From Gnetum montanum (lineage: Eukaryota; Streptophyta; Gnetopsida; Gnetales; Gnetaceae): a stretch of 64,000 bases of DNA. Numbering within the stretch: position 1 is the stretch's first letter; each line of letters starts with the position of its first letter. The stretch is taken from the NCBI GenBank assembly GCA_015680685.1, contig MNCI01013908.1, forward strand, positions 1,572,803 through 1,636,802, written 5' to 3'. This document shows positions 43,926 through 54,799 of the stretch, in pieces. A model generated the notes under the pieces. That model saw only the letters and a list, made by a program, of their open reading frames with translations, was not told where the DNA came from and searched no databases. A program made the position numbers and the translations under genes.

Positions 43926-45350
43926 TATTACTTAAGATGGGATAACAAAGAGAAGGAGATCCCACTCTCTAGTCAATTCCCAGACGAACTCCTCTTTGCT
44001 AGAGTGATAAGTGAACAAACACCTACAAAAGAAACATGGTATAATGGCATCCTCACATATCTTCTCACTAAAGAGATGCCACAAGACTTGGATTTTAGGA
44101 AGAAGAAACAATTTTTTCATCAAGCCAAATACTTCATAGAAATCAATGAACACCTTTACAAGGTGTGTACCAATGGTTTGATTCGTTGGTGCATCCCTAA
44201 TGAAGATCAACTACGTGTTCTCTAGGATGCTCATGAAGGGCCTTACGGAGGCCACTATGTAGGCAGATGCATAGCCATAAAAATCTTGATGGCAGGATAT
44301 TATTTTCCCACCATTTCAAGGACACCCACTAGTTCATCAAGTCTTGTGAATGTTGTCAATGTTATAGGGGGATGACTGCTCTCATGGAAGGTCCTCAACA
44401 GTGGATTCAACCACTAAAACCTTTCGACATATGGGGCATTCACTTCATGGGTTCCATCACATCCATGTCCAATGGAAAGGCATATATTATAATAGTATTC
44501 AACTAATGCACAAAATGGGAAGAAGCAGTAGCCATTACTAATTATACATCATCCACTGCTTGCCAAGTTTATACAACAAAATATCGTGAATAGGTCTAGG
44601 GTGCTATGTTCACTAATTTTAGATAATTCAACTCATTTCATAGGTGCCATGTTTAGAAAATTAATGTAATGCTTGAGGGTAGAACATAAATTAACAACAC
44701 CTTATGATCCCCCAAGCCAACAGTCAAGCAGAGGTAACCAATCAAGAGATTACAAAAATATTAATGCAAACAATTAGCAAATATAGGAAGGATCGGAGTA
44801 CAAATCTTAACAATGCTCTATGGGCTTATTGTTCAACTTGGAAACTTCCTATAGACTATTCTCCCTACAATTTAGTGTACGGAAAACTTCCAATGCTCCC
44901 AATTCAATTCGAGCTTTGTACACTCTCAACAGCCAATGATCTAAACCTTGACCTAAGTCTAGCAAAAAAGGAAATATTGATAAATCTAAACATGCTAGAT
45001 GAAAATTGATTGGTGGTCCTATCCTTGAATGAGATGAACAAGGCATTTAGCAAGCAATGTCATGACCTTAGAATCAGGAAAGTAAAACCTCCACCAAAAG
45101 ATAAGGTTCTTTACTAGAACCCCACTCATGTACCCCAAAAGACAAATTCCAAACATTATGGAAGGGACATTATATAATTGATCAAACCTTTTCTTTTGGG
45201 GCCATGTTGATCTACAAACCTGACAGCCCAAATAAAAAGCAATTGGTCAACATCCAACAAGTTAAGCCTTTCCTTGAACCAAAATAGGCCAGTGCAACTA
45301 CCGCCTCAATGGCTGGACAACCACATTCCATTTTTCAAATCTCCTCCTTC
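43926..45350 (+). pseudogene. E3 integrase remnant
   Basis: A 105-codon open stretch (43908-44225) covers the RNase H/integrase linker up to RWCIPNEDQLRVL. The HHCC finger follows (DAHEGPYGGHYVGRCMAIKI; later Cys residues frameshifted). The core begins PFDIWGIHFMGSI near 44420 and continues to SQAEVTNQEITKILMQTISK (44704-44770). The C-terminal part is NLNNALWAYCSTWKLPIDYS, ending near 45290. This copy retains the segment deleted from E2. It is not functional. Confidence 0.85.
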
Positions 45351-46924
45351 CAACTCAGTCATGGGGAAGATGGCCATCCATGCTGACCATTACCATGGCC
45401 TCTTAGTTTTTCTACCTTTTTTTTCATGTTTTTGTTTTTTACAAATTATTTATTTTACAAATTCTTGATTTTTTTCAAATTCTTCTAGTTTTACACCATC
45501 TTTAGTACATTTGAACCTTCTTGATTATTTTACATTTTCTCATATATTTTACTTTATTTTGCTTTCTTTTTTTAAAGTGTGATATTTTCTCATTTTTTCT
45601 AGTAAATGTGCTTTATTATCATAGGACACAGTGTTGTTGTTGCTGTTTAATAATGATGGTTTTTGCTTAATGTGTGATTGTTGATTTTTAGTTTCTATTT
45701 TTGAGTTCTGATGTTTGATCACTTTGACATGGTTTATTTTTTATGGAATAGGTAGTGAGTCCATGTCATCTACCCATTTATTGACTCTATGATTTTCCTT
45801 GTTCTAGGAATTTGAGGTCCCTTCCATTAAAGAAACTATTAATCAATCGATGACCTTGGTAGCTTTGGAATTATGAAAGATTCAAAGGTCTGTAAAGGGT
45901 GTGACTTCAAGGGAACTCAATACTCTTTATCCTATTTTTCTTGCGTGAGTGCTTGAGTGTTTTTCATAGACTTCTTACCGTTCCACACCATCCATTGAAG
46001 AAAGTCAAAATAATTTCATTGCATGGTGTGGTTCCCATTCAAAAAAAAAAGAAAAAACAAAAAAAAATTAATGGGAATTCAAAGCACACCCCTTTGACAC
46101 AAATAAGTCCTTACATGGTGTTGTTCCCATTTCAAAAAAATGATGGGAATACCCCTTAGACAAATAAATGGGCTACAAGCACTACAACATGCACCTATGC
46201 CTGAAGGTCCCCTCTAACTAAGGCCCTCTCTCTTACTTCCTACTTCTCTTTTCCTCTCTTTGTGGAATGGTGGTTGTTTTTTGGAACCATTCGTGTATCT
46301 TGAGTGGGTGGATCAATCTTAGAGTGGTGATGCAAAGTCACTAAAAGTGGTTGGTTTTGGTCTGGACTAAGGATGGAACTTCTTGGATCATTTTAAATAC
46401 AAATTCCACAAGGGACTTCTTATGACCTCAATTTGAAACTCCATTCCATCTTCTCTATCATCCATCCATTCTACCGTAATTAACCTCACTACCATGTTCT
46501 ATGTTATGCTCTATGTCTTACTCTAATGTGCTATGATTCTCAAGTAGATTCTTTCGAGTTGGTCTTTAACTTGTCATGATCATTAAACCAACTATGGGGC
46601 CCATGGACTCCTTAGTTGAGGTTATGCAAGGGAAAAAAGGGCATGAGCCTACTATGGGAAGGACCTAGTTGCATAGCTCTTGGCTTGGTTAGTTAAGGGT
46701 CCTTACCTTTGACATCGTTGCAATCCAATCTTTCGTGTATTCCATTGCATAAACTGCTCAGTACTCCTTAATCTTTCACTTCATTCATCCACTAAATCAA
46801 TTTTTCTCCATTTTTTCAAATTTATGAGCTTCAACACCCTCTTCTCATGTTTTCATACTAATCTTGGTCTTTAGAGCTTTCATTTGACACCAATTTCACT
46901 CAAAAACTCTTCATATTTTGCAAG
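45351..46924 (+). other. E3 post-pol non-coding region
   Basis: Internal PPT copy at 45351-45373, T-rich tracts, an AGTGAGTCCATGTC landmark near 45755, duplicated hairpins at 46018-46165, an ATGCCTGAAGGTCCC landmark near 46198, and a TATGCAAGGG block near 46623. No gene. The same order holds in E1, E2 and, decayed, in A and C. Confidence 0.65.
46018..46165 (+). repeat. Duplicated hairpin block in E3
   Basis: Copy 1: GGTGTGGTTCCCATT, A-rich loop, ATGGGAATTCAAAGCACACC. The outer stem pairs GGTGTG with CACACC and the inner pairs TTCCCAT with ATGGGAA. Copy 2 is shortened on its right arm. Conservation across elements is greater than in the flanking sequence by eye. Confidence 0.6.
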
Positions 46925-47045
46925 TTTGACTATGGTGGTCAACGGTTGCATCATTGAGGTCCCATTGACACATCCATCCTAGTCGATGAGGCACAATCGA
47001 CTAGGCCTTGTTGATGCATCACAAAGACCCTATATATACCACCGA
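46925..47045 (+). promoter_or_regulatory. Internal promoter-like block upstream of ORF3 in E3
   Basis: GGTTGCATCATTGAGG, CCCATTGACACATC, AGTCGATGAGG and AGGCCTTGTTGATGCATCA are followed by a TATA box CTATATATACC (47030-47040). The LTR U3 of the same element has GGTTGCATCGACGTGG, CATTGACGTGG and AGGCCTAGTTGACGCATCA (two mismatches in 19) upstream of its own TATA-like site. ORF3 begins about 0.47 kb downstream after a short intron. Confidence 0.6.
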
Positions 47046-47186
47046 ACACTTTGCAATATTTTACCATTTGCTCATAACACAAGGGGAGTTTTTCAAATTT
47101 TTCAAAGCCCAAAAATCTTTGGGAGCTCATAACCTCCAAACTGTTTATTCAAATCACTCCATTTTTTGATCCTACACTTATCAAAG

Positions 47187-47505
47187 GTAAGATCTTTATC
47201 ATGGGTGCCACAATCCTTAAGGTTTCTGATGAAAAATCAATGAAAATTTTTGTAAATTTTCCTAACTCACCCAAAGGATTAATAACCTTAACAACATATA
47301 AACATCAATGTTTTCACAAATTAACCCTTCCAACAACCTTTGAGATGATTTATTAATGAAAATACATAAATAAATGATAATTGGATTAATTAAAATAGCC
47401 ATAACCACAAGTTAGCAAAGTGTAACTATCCTTAAGAGATAAGGTATCCCAATTGTTTCAAGGTTACACAATAATTGCTAATCCATGATTTTATTGTGAT
47501 TATAG
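47187..47505 (+). other. Putative intron before ORF3 in E3
   Basis: TCAAAG|GTAAGATC is a strong donor (GT at 47187). ATTTTATTGTGATTATAG|ATG is the acceptor (AG at 47504-47505). The 319-bp interval is AT-rich, as plant introns are. Element C has the same layout. Confidence 0.5.
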
Positions 47506-50359
47506 ATGGTACCAAAGCAAAAATATCCATAGGAAGGAGAAAACTTGCAACCATGGATGAAACAACCCAAACCTAGAAGGGGCCAGCAAGAACAAGGCCA
47601 AGAACTACCTAAGGTAACCCATGCAAGAAGACCTCTTCATGAGGAGCTTGAAGTGATATTTGTCCAATAGATTCCAAAGGAAGTAGTATCAACTAAACAA
47701 TCACAAAGAGGAGAAGTGCTTGGACCTGTGCCAAGGCTTGATGTCACTTTGACTCAAGCCTGCCTTGATATCATTAAGTTCGAAGAAATTCAATGATCCA
47801 TTCTTTAAGAGATCAACTTTGGACCATTTCTAGAGAAGGCTCTAGAGGATGTCAAGACACAAGTTTAAACCTCACCCATGTGGCCAATTATCACATCCAG
47901 TGGGGAGTGGTACATGGAAGAAACACATATCTTCTAAAATAGTTGAAGGCCAGGATCCATAGTCAAGATCAAAGACAGTCAAGTGTCCTATTCAGAAAAA
48001 GTTATTGCACAAGTACTTGGGTTGCCTGACACTAGAATAGAAATGGCAGAATTATCCACATAAGGTGACCCTAAGGTCAAGAAGGAGTGGACCCAACATT
48101 TCTATGAGGTGGACCGTAAGGAGTATGGTGCACTCACATCGACAAAGTGATTTATTTCAAGATTGCAGCCTATCACCTCAATCCAATGGTGAGGCCAAGT
48201 AAGGTAACTACTTTCTCCACCCAAGTATGGACTACTCTAAGTAGGAAGTTCCCTATTAACCTTTTACAACTACTATACTTAGAAATTGAAAAATGTTTCA
48301 AAGAAAATGAATGTGGAATGAAGACCTTGCCCTTTCCATGTCTTATCATAAAACTTTACAAGAGGCTAGGCATTATTCACTACTCTAATGACACTCTTAG
48401 GCATACGCCTTTGGCTTCATGATCTAAGATCATGAAAGAGAGGATGCTAGCAATGACTCAATTAGAGAAGCTGTTGCCACCACTGCCCACTTAGGAAATA
48501 ACACCAGAGTCCTGTGCAACTATGGAAATGTTTCATAAAATCTAAGAATAGCTCTTGAGTGAACAAGAGTAGCAAGCAGGAATGAGTGAGGTAGATCCAT
48601 GTGTGTAGTAGCTAGCGATGAGTCACCTTAATGAGATGGCCTAAATAGTTAGCCAGAGAGAGAGGGGTGGTCCCATTTTCTCTACTTAAAGAATGTAGTT
48701 TCCTTCAAGGTTGGATCCCAACCCTCAAGAGGTGACGATGTAACTAGTAACACATCATCTATTCCCAGAAATCTTTGGGAATGCCACCATTTTCTCAGTG
48801 AGGTTGGAGGAAGGTGAAGAGGAAATTGTCTTGGTGATGCAACACCAAGGGAAATAAACAATGGTATAAGTGATAGCTGACCATGTAGCAGAAGCTTTGA
48901 ACCCATATGCAGCATCTGTACTAGACATATCTACACTCCAAGATGTGCATATGTCCATAGGCATGGTTAGCGGTAGGTTAGATGCAGCTCAACATAAAAA
49001 GTTGTTGGAATGACTGGTAGGAACTGGGAAACCGACTTTAAAAATTTTTGATCTTTCCAAGAACACCACCGCAACCTAGTCAGAGCTGCTAAATGCAAGG
49101 GCAGATGCATTATTTTGGAGGGGCAACTAGAAATGGCCCAAGAGAAAAATCAACACTTGGCTATGAAGGTTGTTGAACTTCATGCCTGACTTGCAAAACA
49201 AGAAATCCTCAACCCAATAGTGACAAGGGATGAAGCTATCAAATAGCTTCAAGAATGATTTCAAAAAGATAAGGAGGAGGCAGTGATGGCCATCTTTAAA
49301 TAGTCCATAGCAGAAGCTGAAATGCACTCAATCAAAAAGGACTTAAATCAAATCCACCAAGAGAATGAAGCATTGACTACATAGAATCATCGCCTATGAA
49401 ATGTTGATGCTTAGAAAGATCAAATGCAACAAGTCATTCGTTAACAACAAGATCAACTTGCCAAGGTAAACACTGAATTAAAGAAATTAGTTGTGGAATA
49501 TTGCAATCTATCAATGGAGGAGGTACACATCCTACGTCAAAAGTCTACCATCAAGATCACCACCTGGAAGAACGAAGCACTGAAATTTGAGAAAGTGAAA
49601 AATCACTACAGGGACCAAGTCCAGTTGCAAAAGGAAGTGAATGAAAAACAAATCCAGATGACAAAGGAAAAAATGAATGAAGCCCTCCAGCAACTCCAAC
49701 AAGGAAGAGAGATTTGGCAACCCATCATTGATGGGATCGATGCCTACAACAAAGCAGAGATCCACTTGAAGGAGTTTTAGATTGAGGAGATGATAGAGTA
49801 CATGGAGTTGGCCAATCTCCATTATGCAAACTTGGCAATGCTAACTCTCAAACGGCCATGGTCAAAGTTAGAAAAATAAGTGGCTAGCTTGTATCTCTTA
49901 TACAAGGTAGAGTTTTAGCACCACAAGGATGCCATGCAGAAACTTGAGACTGCTAATGCTAAACTCAAAGTTCTCATAAGGTGATTCAAAGATCAATGAG
50001 CTATCACTAAGAACCTAGCCAAATGGATGAATGACTAATAGGAGTTGAATGACACAATCGGGGTGTTCAACATTGAATGCAAACAGTTTGCTGCCTAGTT
50101 TGTCAATGCCAAGGAGTTGTTTCTAACAATCCCCTGTCATTGGGATGTGCCTGTTTCAACCCACATTCACGAATTTGCATGGATGGTGCATGAGCCTAGG
50201 AGTAAGGAGGAGAAAATCAAAGCACTACGGGATGCTTTCCACCTTCCGCCTACAGTCATAGAAACAACAGGACAGCTGCAGCCATCTCAACTACCTATGC
50301 GTGAAGCTAATGAAGGTTCCTCGAAGCCTTAGGAACCACCACCACCTGGGACCATCTAA
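47506..50359 (+). pseudogene. E3 ORF3 (transposon-protein-like block and coiled coil), decayed
   Basis: About 2.85 kb from ATG GTA CCA AAG, directly after the acceptor, to ...PPPPGTI-stop. A clean 91-codon piece (48147-48422) reads YFKIAAYHLNPMVRPSKVTT, then FPINLLQLLYLEIEKCFKEN and TLPFPCLIIKLYKRLGI, then HYSND. It aligns with element C's block. Coiled coil runs about 49090-50020, for example KNHYRDQVQLQKEVNEKQIQ and MNEALQQLQQGREIW, a 95-codon open piece at 49493-49780. The last open part (50117-50332) ends just before the PPPPGTI tail. Stops and shifts occur throughout. Start choice rests on the shared MVPK after the acceptor in two elements. Function unknown. Confidence 0.7.
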
Positions 50360-50599
50360 TCTTCTCCAACAAGCTTCACACCATCAAGGAACATGCTATC
50401 AAATTTTGAAGATTTAAGTCATGGTGTTCAATTTTGTGTCCTAAATACCTTAATTTTTTATAATGTTCTGATCCGTACACTCCAATTTTTGTCAAGTCAA
50501 TTAGTTGTTTTCTTTGAAGCAAAATCAATCAATAATCCCATAGCTTCCTAATTTTGTAAATAGAACTCAAGGATGACTTTTCATTCAATCGTCGGGATA

Positions 50600-51508
50600 T
50601 GATGAATCATGTTTTGTCGGTTGCATCGACGTGGCCTCATCATCTAGGCCTCATCAACAAGGCCTAGTTGACGCATCATATCATGCATTGACGTGGCCCC
50701 ATCGACGTAGTGTCATGTGTCAGCTATACATATGTGCTTGCAACCGCATTTATGGCATAAGTATATTACAGTTCCAGTAGAGGTCTTGCATTTTTTCCAT
50801 TTGAAAGTTAGAATTTTTCCTCTAAGTGCTTGTAGCAAGAGTCATTAAGTGTATGGATCTTTATTTAAGCATTGTTGTACCTAAGCACCATAGTATGTGC
50901 AACAATAATGATGAGCTTTCTAATAAACCTTGCAGCACTCTAGATAAATTATTTATTTCATTTATGCATTTAATGGTTTTCATTATTTATTAAATTTTTC
51001 CAATTACTTATTAATTATTTTCTAGTTATTACGTTAATGAAGCAATTAAGCCAAATAGATTACACACATAAGTATGATTGCTTCAAGTGTAACATGTATT
51101 TGCTTGGTAATCCTAGCAGCATTATTGCTTGGTATGCCTAGTAGCATAGTGCTTGGTTTCCCAATAGCAAATACATGGGTTCAAGACGTGTACAATAAGT
51201 GGAAATAGATACTTATGTTAGGATTAGTTAAATAATTAGTTAATTATTTAATTTAGATTAGCTAATCAAATCCCTTTTTATCTACACCCAGCTTTAAAAT
51301 ATAAAAATGATAAAAATTGAATGCCTCAATTACACTTAACCATACCAACAAATGTCACAAGTGTAATTGGGAAGACAACAATTGACCTTAGGGCTAGATT
51401 CACTTTCTAAAGGACTAAAGCACTAGAAACAATAAAGTCCATAGAATTCGACTAGATCACATGTGAATGCTTGTGATTTGTATGGTTGGACATAGGGGTA
51501 GCTCATCA
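50600..51508 (+). repeat. E3 3' LTR with upstream PPT
   Basis: 909 bp, TGATGAATCATG to GCTCATCA, preceded by CTCAAGGATGAC, about 15 bases and TCGTCGGGATA. U3 motifs are CATCGACGTGG (50624), CATTGACGTGG and CATCGACGTAG. The U3 also carries AAGGCCTAGTTGACGCATCA, echoed in the internal promoter. The 240 bp between ORF3 and this LTR are AT-rich 3' untranslated sequence. Confidence 0.9.
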
Positions 51509-51513
51509 ATTAG

Positions 51514-52475
51514 GAACTCCATTCCACTCTCTCTCTCTCTCATTCATCTATGCTTTCCATGTCTCACCTCACTATCGATTTCATGTTCTTGGTCAATGTC
51601 TTGGTTTGATATGTCAAAATTATTAGGTAGTTTCTTCCAGGTTTTTGTTCTTAACCTTCTGTAAACATTAATCGTCCACAATGCCCATAGAATCCTAGAT
51701 TTGAAGTTATGCAAGGGCAATAAAAGGCATGTGCCTACTTTGGGAAGGATCCACTTGCATATCTTTTGGTTGGGTTAGTTAAGTTCTTTATCCTTAGACA
51801 ATCTTACAATCAAATCCTTTTGTTTACCTCATTAATGACATCCAATTGTGTTCATTTTTACAACATTTTTCAATGAAACCTTTTATAGTAACTGTTGTGA
51901 ATTCTTAAACACTCTTCAAGCATTTCCTTGCATTTGAACTTTTTGAAATTTAATGGACTGCTTATCTATTCCATCATATTTTTCAACCTTCCCATTAACA
52001 CTATTATCAAAATTCATCCATCACAATCATAACCTAGCCAAGTGTAACCACTAATGAGACAAGGTACTTCAAAGCTATATGTTACACATTGCACACTAAT
52101 CCATAATTTTATTGTGATTGCAGAGGGAAGCATGGGTGGAACATGTGGACTGGATGTGGGACTATCCTCACAAAGGATGCAACAGCAACAACACCATGTG
52201 ACGAGGACTCTTCATGATCATTGAATCTTCCTCCTTGTTCTTCAGCTACGAGAGGGTTGGATGTCAATTTTGTCCAAGGTGTTCTCTTCTCTTGTCATGA
52301 ACACCCAATTTTGTAAAAGATTATAATTTGTACACTTGGGCACTTAGAATCTATTTATTCTATCTACATCAGTTTGTATGTCAATCAATAATCCCATACC
52401 TACTCAATATTTTGTAAGGAACTTATTCCTTCCCTTCTTCACTCAAGGATGATTTTTCACTCAGTCGTGGGGGTA
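51514..52475 (+). other. E2 post-pol region, third part, and PPT
   Basis: E2 resumes with GAACTCCATTCC. It holds the TATGCAAGGG block (near 51710) and the acceptor-like TTTTATTGTGATTGCAG (about 52107-52123). About 350 bp of non-ORF3 sequence follow, then CTCAAGGATGATTTTTCACT and the PPT GTGGGGGTA just before the LTR. It shows that E2 keeps the acceptor but has no ORF3. Confidence 0.65.
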
Positions 52476-53289
52476 TGATGAATTATGTTTTGGCTAGCTT
52501 TGATATCGAATATCTGATATCGAATCCCAATATGCGATGTCAAATATCTGATATCGCAGGGTATATACTAGCCTATTTATATAGCACTTGAGCTCATGAT
52601 TTTCATATCAGTTTTTGTCATAGATAGTGAAGCTCTTGTAATTTGTTTTCTCTAGAGTTAGAATTTTTTTGAGTGCTCACAACAAGAATTTGAGTGTGTA
52701 TGGATCTTTGTTCAAGCACTAATGTACCTGAGTATAGCAGTGTGATGGGAATAAAAATGAATCCTTTTGATAATCCTTGCAGCACCGAGAATAGATTAAT
52801 GTTTCCTTTAATGCATTTGATATTCATGCACTTTTTAATGCATCTTTATTAAGAAATTAATTTCTAGTTGTTAATGAACACAAGAACAACCACTTTGAGC
52901 ATACATGTAGCACTCAGTAACTTGAAAATGCTTAACGTTTGGTAACCCAACAACACTACATTCAGAATATGTTTGGAGAGTGGAAACAAACTTGTGTTAG
53001 GCTAGCTAAGTAGTAGACTAATTAGATATTGAATTCCTATACCTTTCATTCTTGTTTTAGGTGATTAAACTTATAAAATATAAAATGATAAAAATCATAT
53101 ACCTTAGTTGCACTTAACCATATAGTTGTACCTCACAAGTGGAACTAAGAAGATAATGATCATTCTAATTAGATTTCATGTCTTAGAACTAGTATACTTA
53201 AGAACTTTAGGTCTACGGAATTCAACTAGATCGCATGTGAACACTTGTGATTTGTATGGTTGGGCATAGGGATATCTTGCTGCTCATCA
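52476..53289 (+). repeat. E2 3' LTR
   Basis: 814 bp, TGATGAATTATG to GCTCATCA. U3 has TTGATATCGAATATC, TGATATCGAATCC, GCGATGTC and CTGATATCGCAGG, then TATTTATATAGC. It includes GAGTGCTCACAACAAGAATT, the landmark that shows how element A's LTR was split. Its partner 5' LTR is not in the window. Confidence 0.87.
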
Positions 53290-53990
53290 AGTTTCTTATT
53301 GATAATTACACCAAGTATAATGCTTCTCATTTGAATAATGTGGAAATAAAGAGTTAACATTAGAAAGAAAATAATTTTCTTTAAGTTTGCACCAATCTTC
53401 TTTTTCTTAAGAAGACATATTAAGAGGAAGATTACCAAATTTATCTAAATTACTTTCAACCATATTGAAATCACCTCTAATAATTTAAGAAACTTTAGGC
53501 AAAGAGAAAAAATATTTTCAAACCTCTAATCGATCTTTCAAATTATTAAGAGCATAAATATTACATAGTCAAAAGTCTCCTTTTTCACTATGGTAAGTAA
53601 CCCAAATAACTCTTCTAATGTTATCGAAACTAGAATTCAAAACTTTTTCAATCCAATTTTTATTAACATGAATAACAACATTTCCTTTATTAACTTCATG
53701 AGTAGCAAAAAAAAAACAATGCAATTTTTTAAAATGCATTTTCCAACAAAACTAATATCATGCACTAAAATCTTAATTTCTTATAGGAAAAGAAATCTAG
53801 AGATAAATGTCAATTTAAAAGATACTCAATATTTTTTGCTTGGGACCTATCGAAAAGGCCTCAAACATTCTACAATAAAACTAACATTGAGATGTGGGGG
53901 AGGAAGCCCTCATCCTTGATTTTTCAAGCTTAGCATTTGTGTTACAATCCATGATACTAATAAGTACAAAATCATTATTTAATAACAAAA
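53290..53990 (-). pseudogene. LINE (L1-like) endonuclease remnant
   Basis: On the minus strand: ATHEVNKGNVVIHVNKNWIE, DNIRRVIWVTYHSEKGDF, LCNIYALNN, RGDFNMVESNLDKFGNLPLN, EDWCKLKENY and HYTWCNYQ. This is the APE-type endonuclease of plant L1-like LINE ORF2. The catalytic GDFN motif is visible, as are WCNFQ-type residues near the domain end. Several stops are present. The N-terminal part (53720-53990) is poorly readable. RT should follow at lower coordinates but element E2's LTR begins there, so the LINE is cut at 53290. Confidence 0.85.
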
Positions 53991-54189
53991 ACATTTGTAA
54001 GAATGGTAGAAGTTGAAAGAGAATGAGATATCTTTGAGGTATTTAAATTGAAAGCAATATTTGTGGGCCTTCTTTGTGTTAAACTAAGTGAAATTTATTT
54101 GAATCAATATTTCGATTATTGGTCCTCCCTCAAATTTTCTTTTATTTTTTCTAAAAAGGAATTCTCTTTAAATATTAAGAGTTTATTAT

Positions 54190-54720
54190 TACCTTTAAAA
54201 TTAAAAGGATTAGTAAAAGGTTAAGAACTTGTTGAAGAAGATTTCATATGTGCTTGTTGAAAACTACCATTGTTTGCTTTTTTGTTGTTTTCCTCAAAAG
54301 CAACCTTTTTATTAGAAATAAGACATATTCCAATAATTACAACATCTCGCAAATTATAGTATGTAGTTTTCTGAGAAAAATTGATTACCATGTTTGAGTT
54401 TTAATTCTATACCATGTTTGAGTTTTAATTCTATTTTTCTTTAGTGTAAATTAATCCCTACAAAATCACATTTACACTATACATCATCTAGAAATGTTTT
54501 TGACTCTATCTTTATGATTGTGTCAATGTTGCTACCAATCACTTTTAACATATTGAAAAATAAAAGAAATTTTTTAATTCAATTCAACATAGAATTTCAT
54601 AGTAATCAAAAAATAGGATCAAAATCTACTTTTCATTCCTAAGTGATAAAAGTATTACGCTGATGATGCATAAAAACTTTATGATCCAACAATTTCTCAT
54701 TCATTTTTCTCAACCATTTG
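54190..54720 (-). pseudogene. LINE ORF1 remnant (nucleic-acid-binding region)
   Basis: On the minus strand, GSNIDTIIKIESKTFLDDV, then CKCDFVGINL, RKIELKLKHG and NQFFSENYILYFARCC resemble the DUF4283 and zinc-knuckle region of plant L1 ORF1 proteins. A 22-bp tandem duplication at about 54390-54430 repeats part of it. It lies upstream of the endonuclease in LINE orientation, supporting one element. Assignment is by pattern memory. Confidence 0.55.
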
Positions 54721-54799
54721 AGAGTTAGCCAATTCTATTAGCAAAAAAGATTCCGAAAAAAATAATGAGCACGCAAACCATTAACTCCATAACGGCATT

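Larger units (their letters stand above)
38651..51508 (+). mobile_element. Element E3: complete 12.9 kb Athila-like element with ORF3
   Basis: Bounded by perfect 5-bp target duplications ATTAG (38646-38650 and 51509-51513). The LTRs are 38651-39591 and 50600-51508. In order: tRNA-Asp-type PBS, gag, protease, RT, RNase H, integrase, internal PPT copy, hairpin block, internal promoter-like block, intron, ORF3, PPT. It is inserted in E2: E2 joins CTTAATTAG to GAACTCCATTCC, matching uninterrupted E1 near 16680-16700. Many stops make it inactive, but its architecture is complete. Confidence 0.92.
33877..53289 (+). mobile_element. Element E2: Athila-like element, 5'-truncated, with two nested insertions
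   Basis: It begins abruptly at 33877 with the pre-RT connector (matching E3 from 42408), so its 5' LTR, gag and protease are missing. Its own sequence is 33877-36525, 37923-38650 and 51514-53289. The gaps are a 1.4 kb insert and complete element E3. Joining across the gaps restores the order seen in uninterrupted E1. It has no ORF3. The 3' LTR (52476-53289) is GATATC type. The integrase core is deleted. Confidence 0.85.

Noticed and set aside
53290-54720. Joining the two LINE pieces (20440-21340 and 53290-54720) as one element split by the 32 kb block
   Set aside because: Orientation and order fit. However, the N-terminal half of RT is absent, and the RT motifs (FIDF.K.YD, LF.LFIDEL) and the L1-like endonuclease may come from different LINE groups. 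Kept only as a question.
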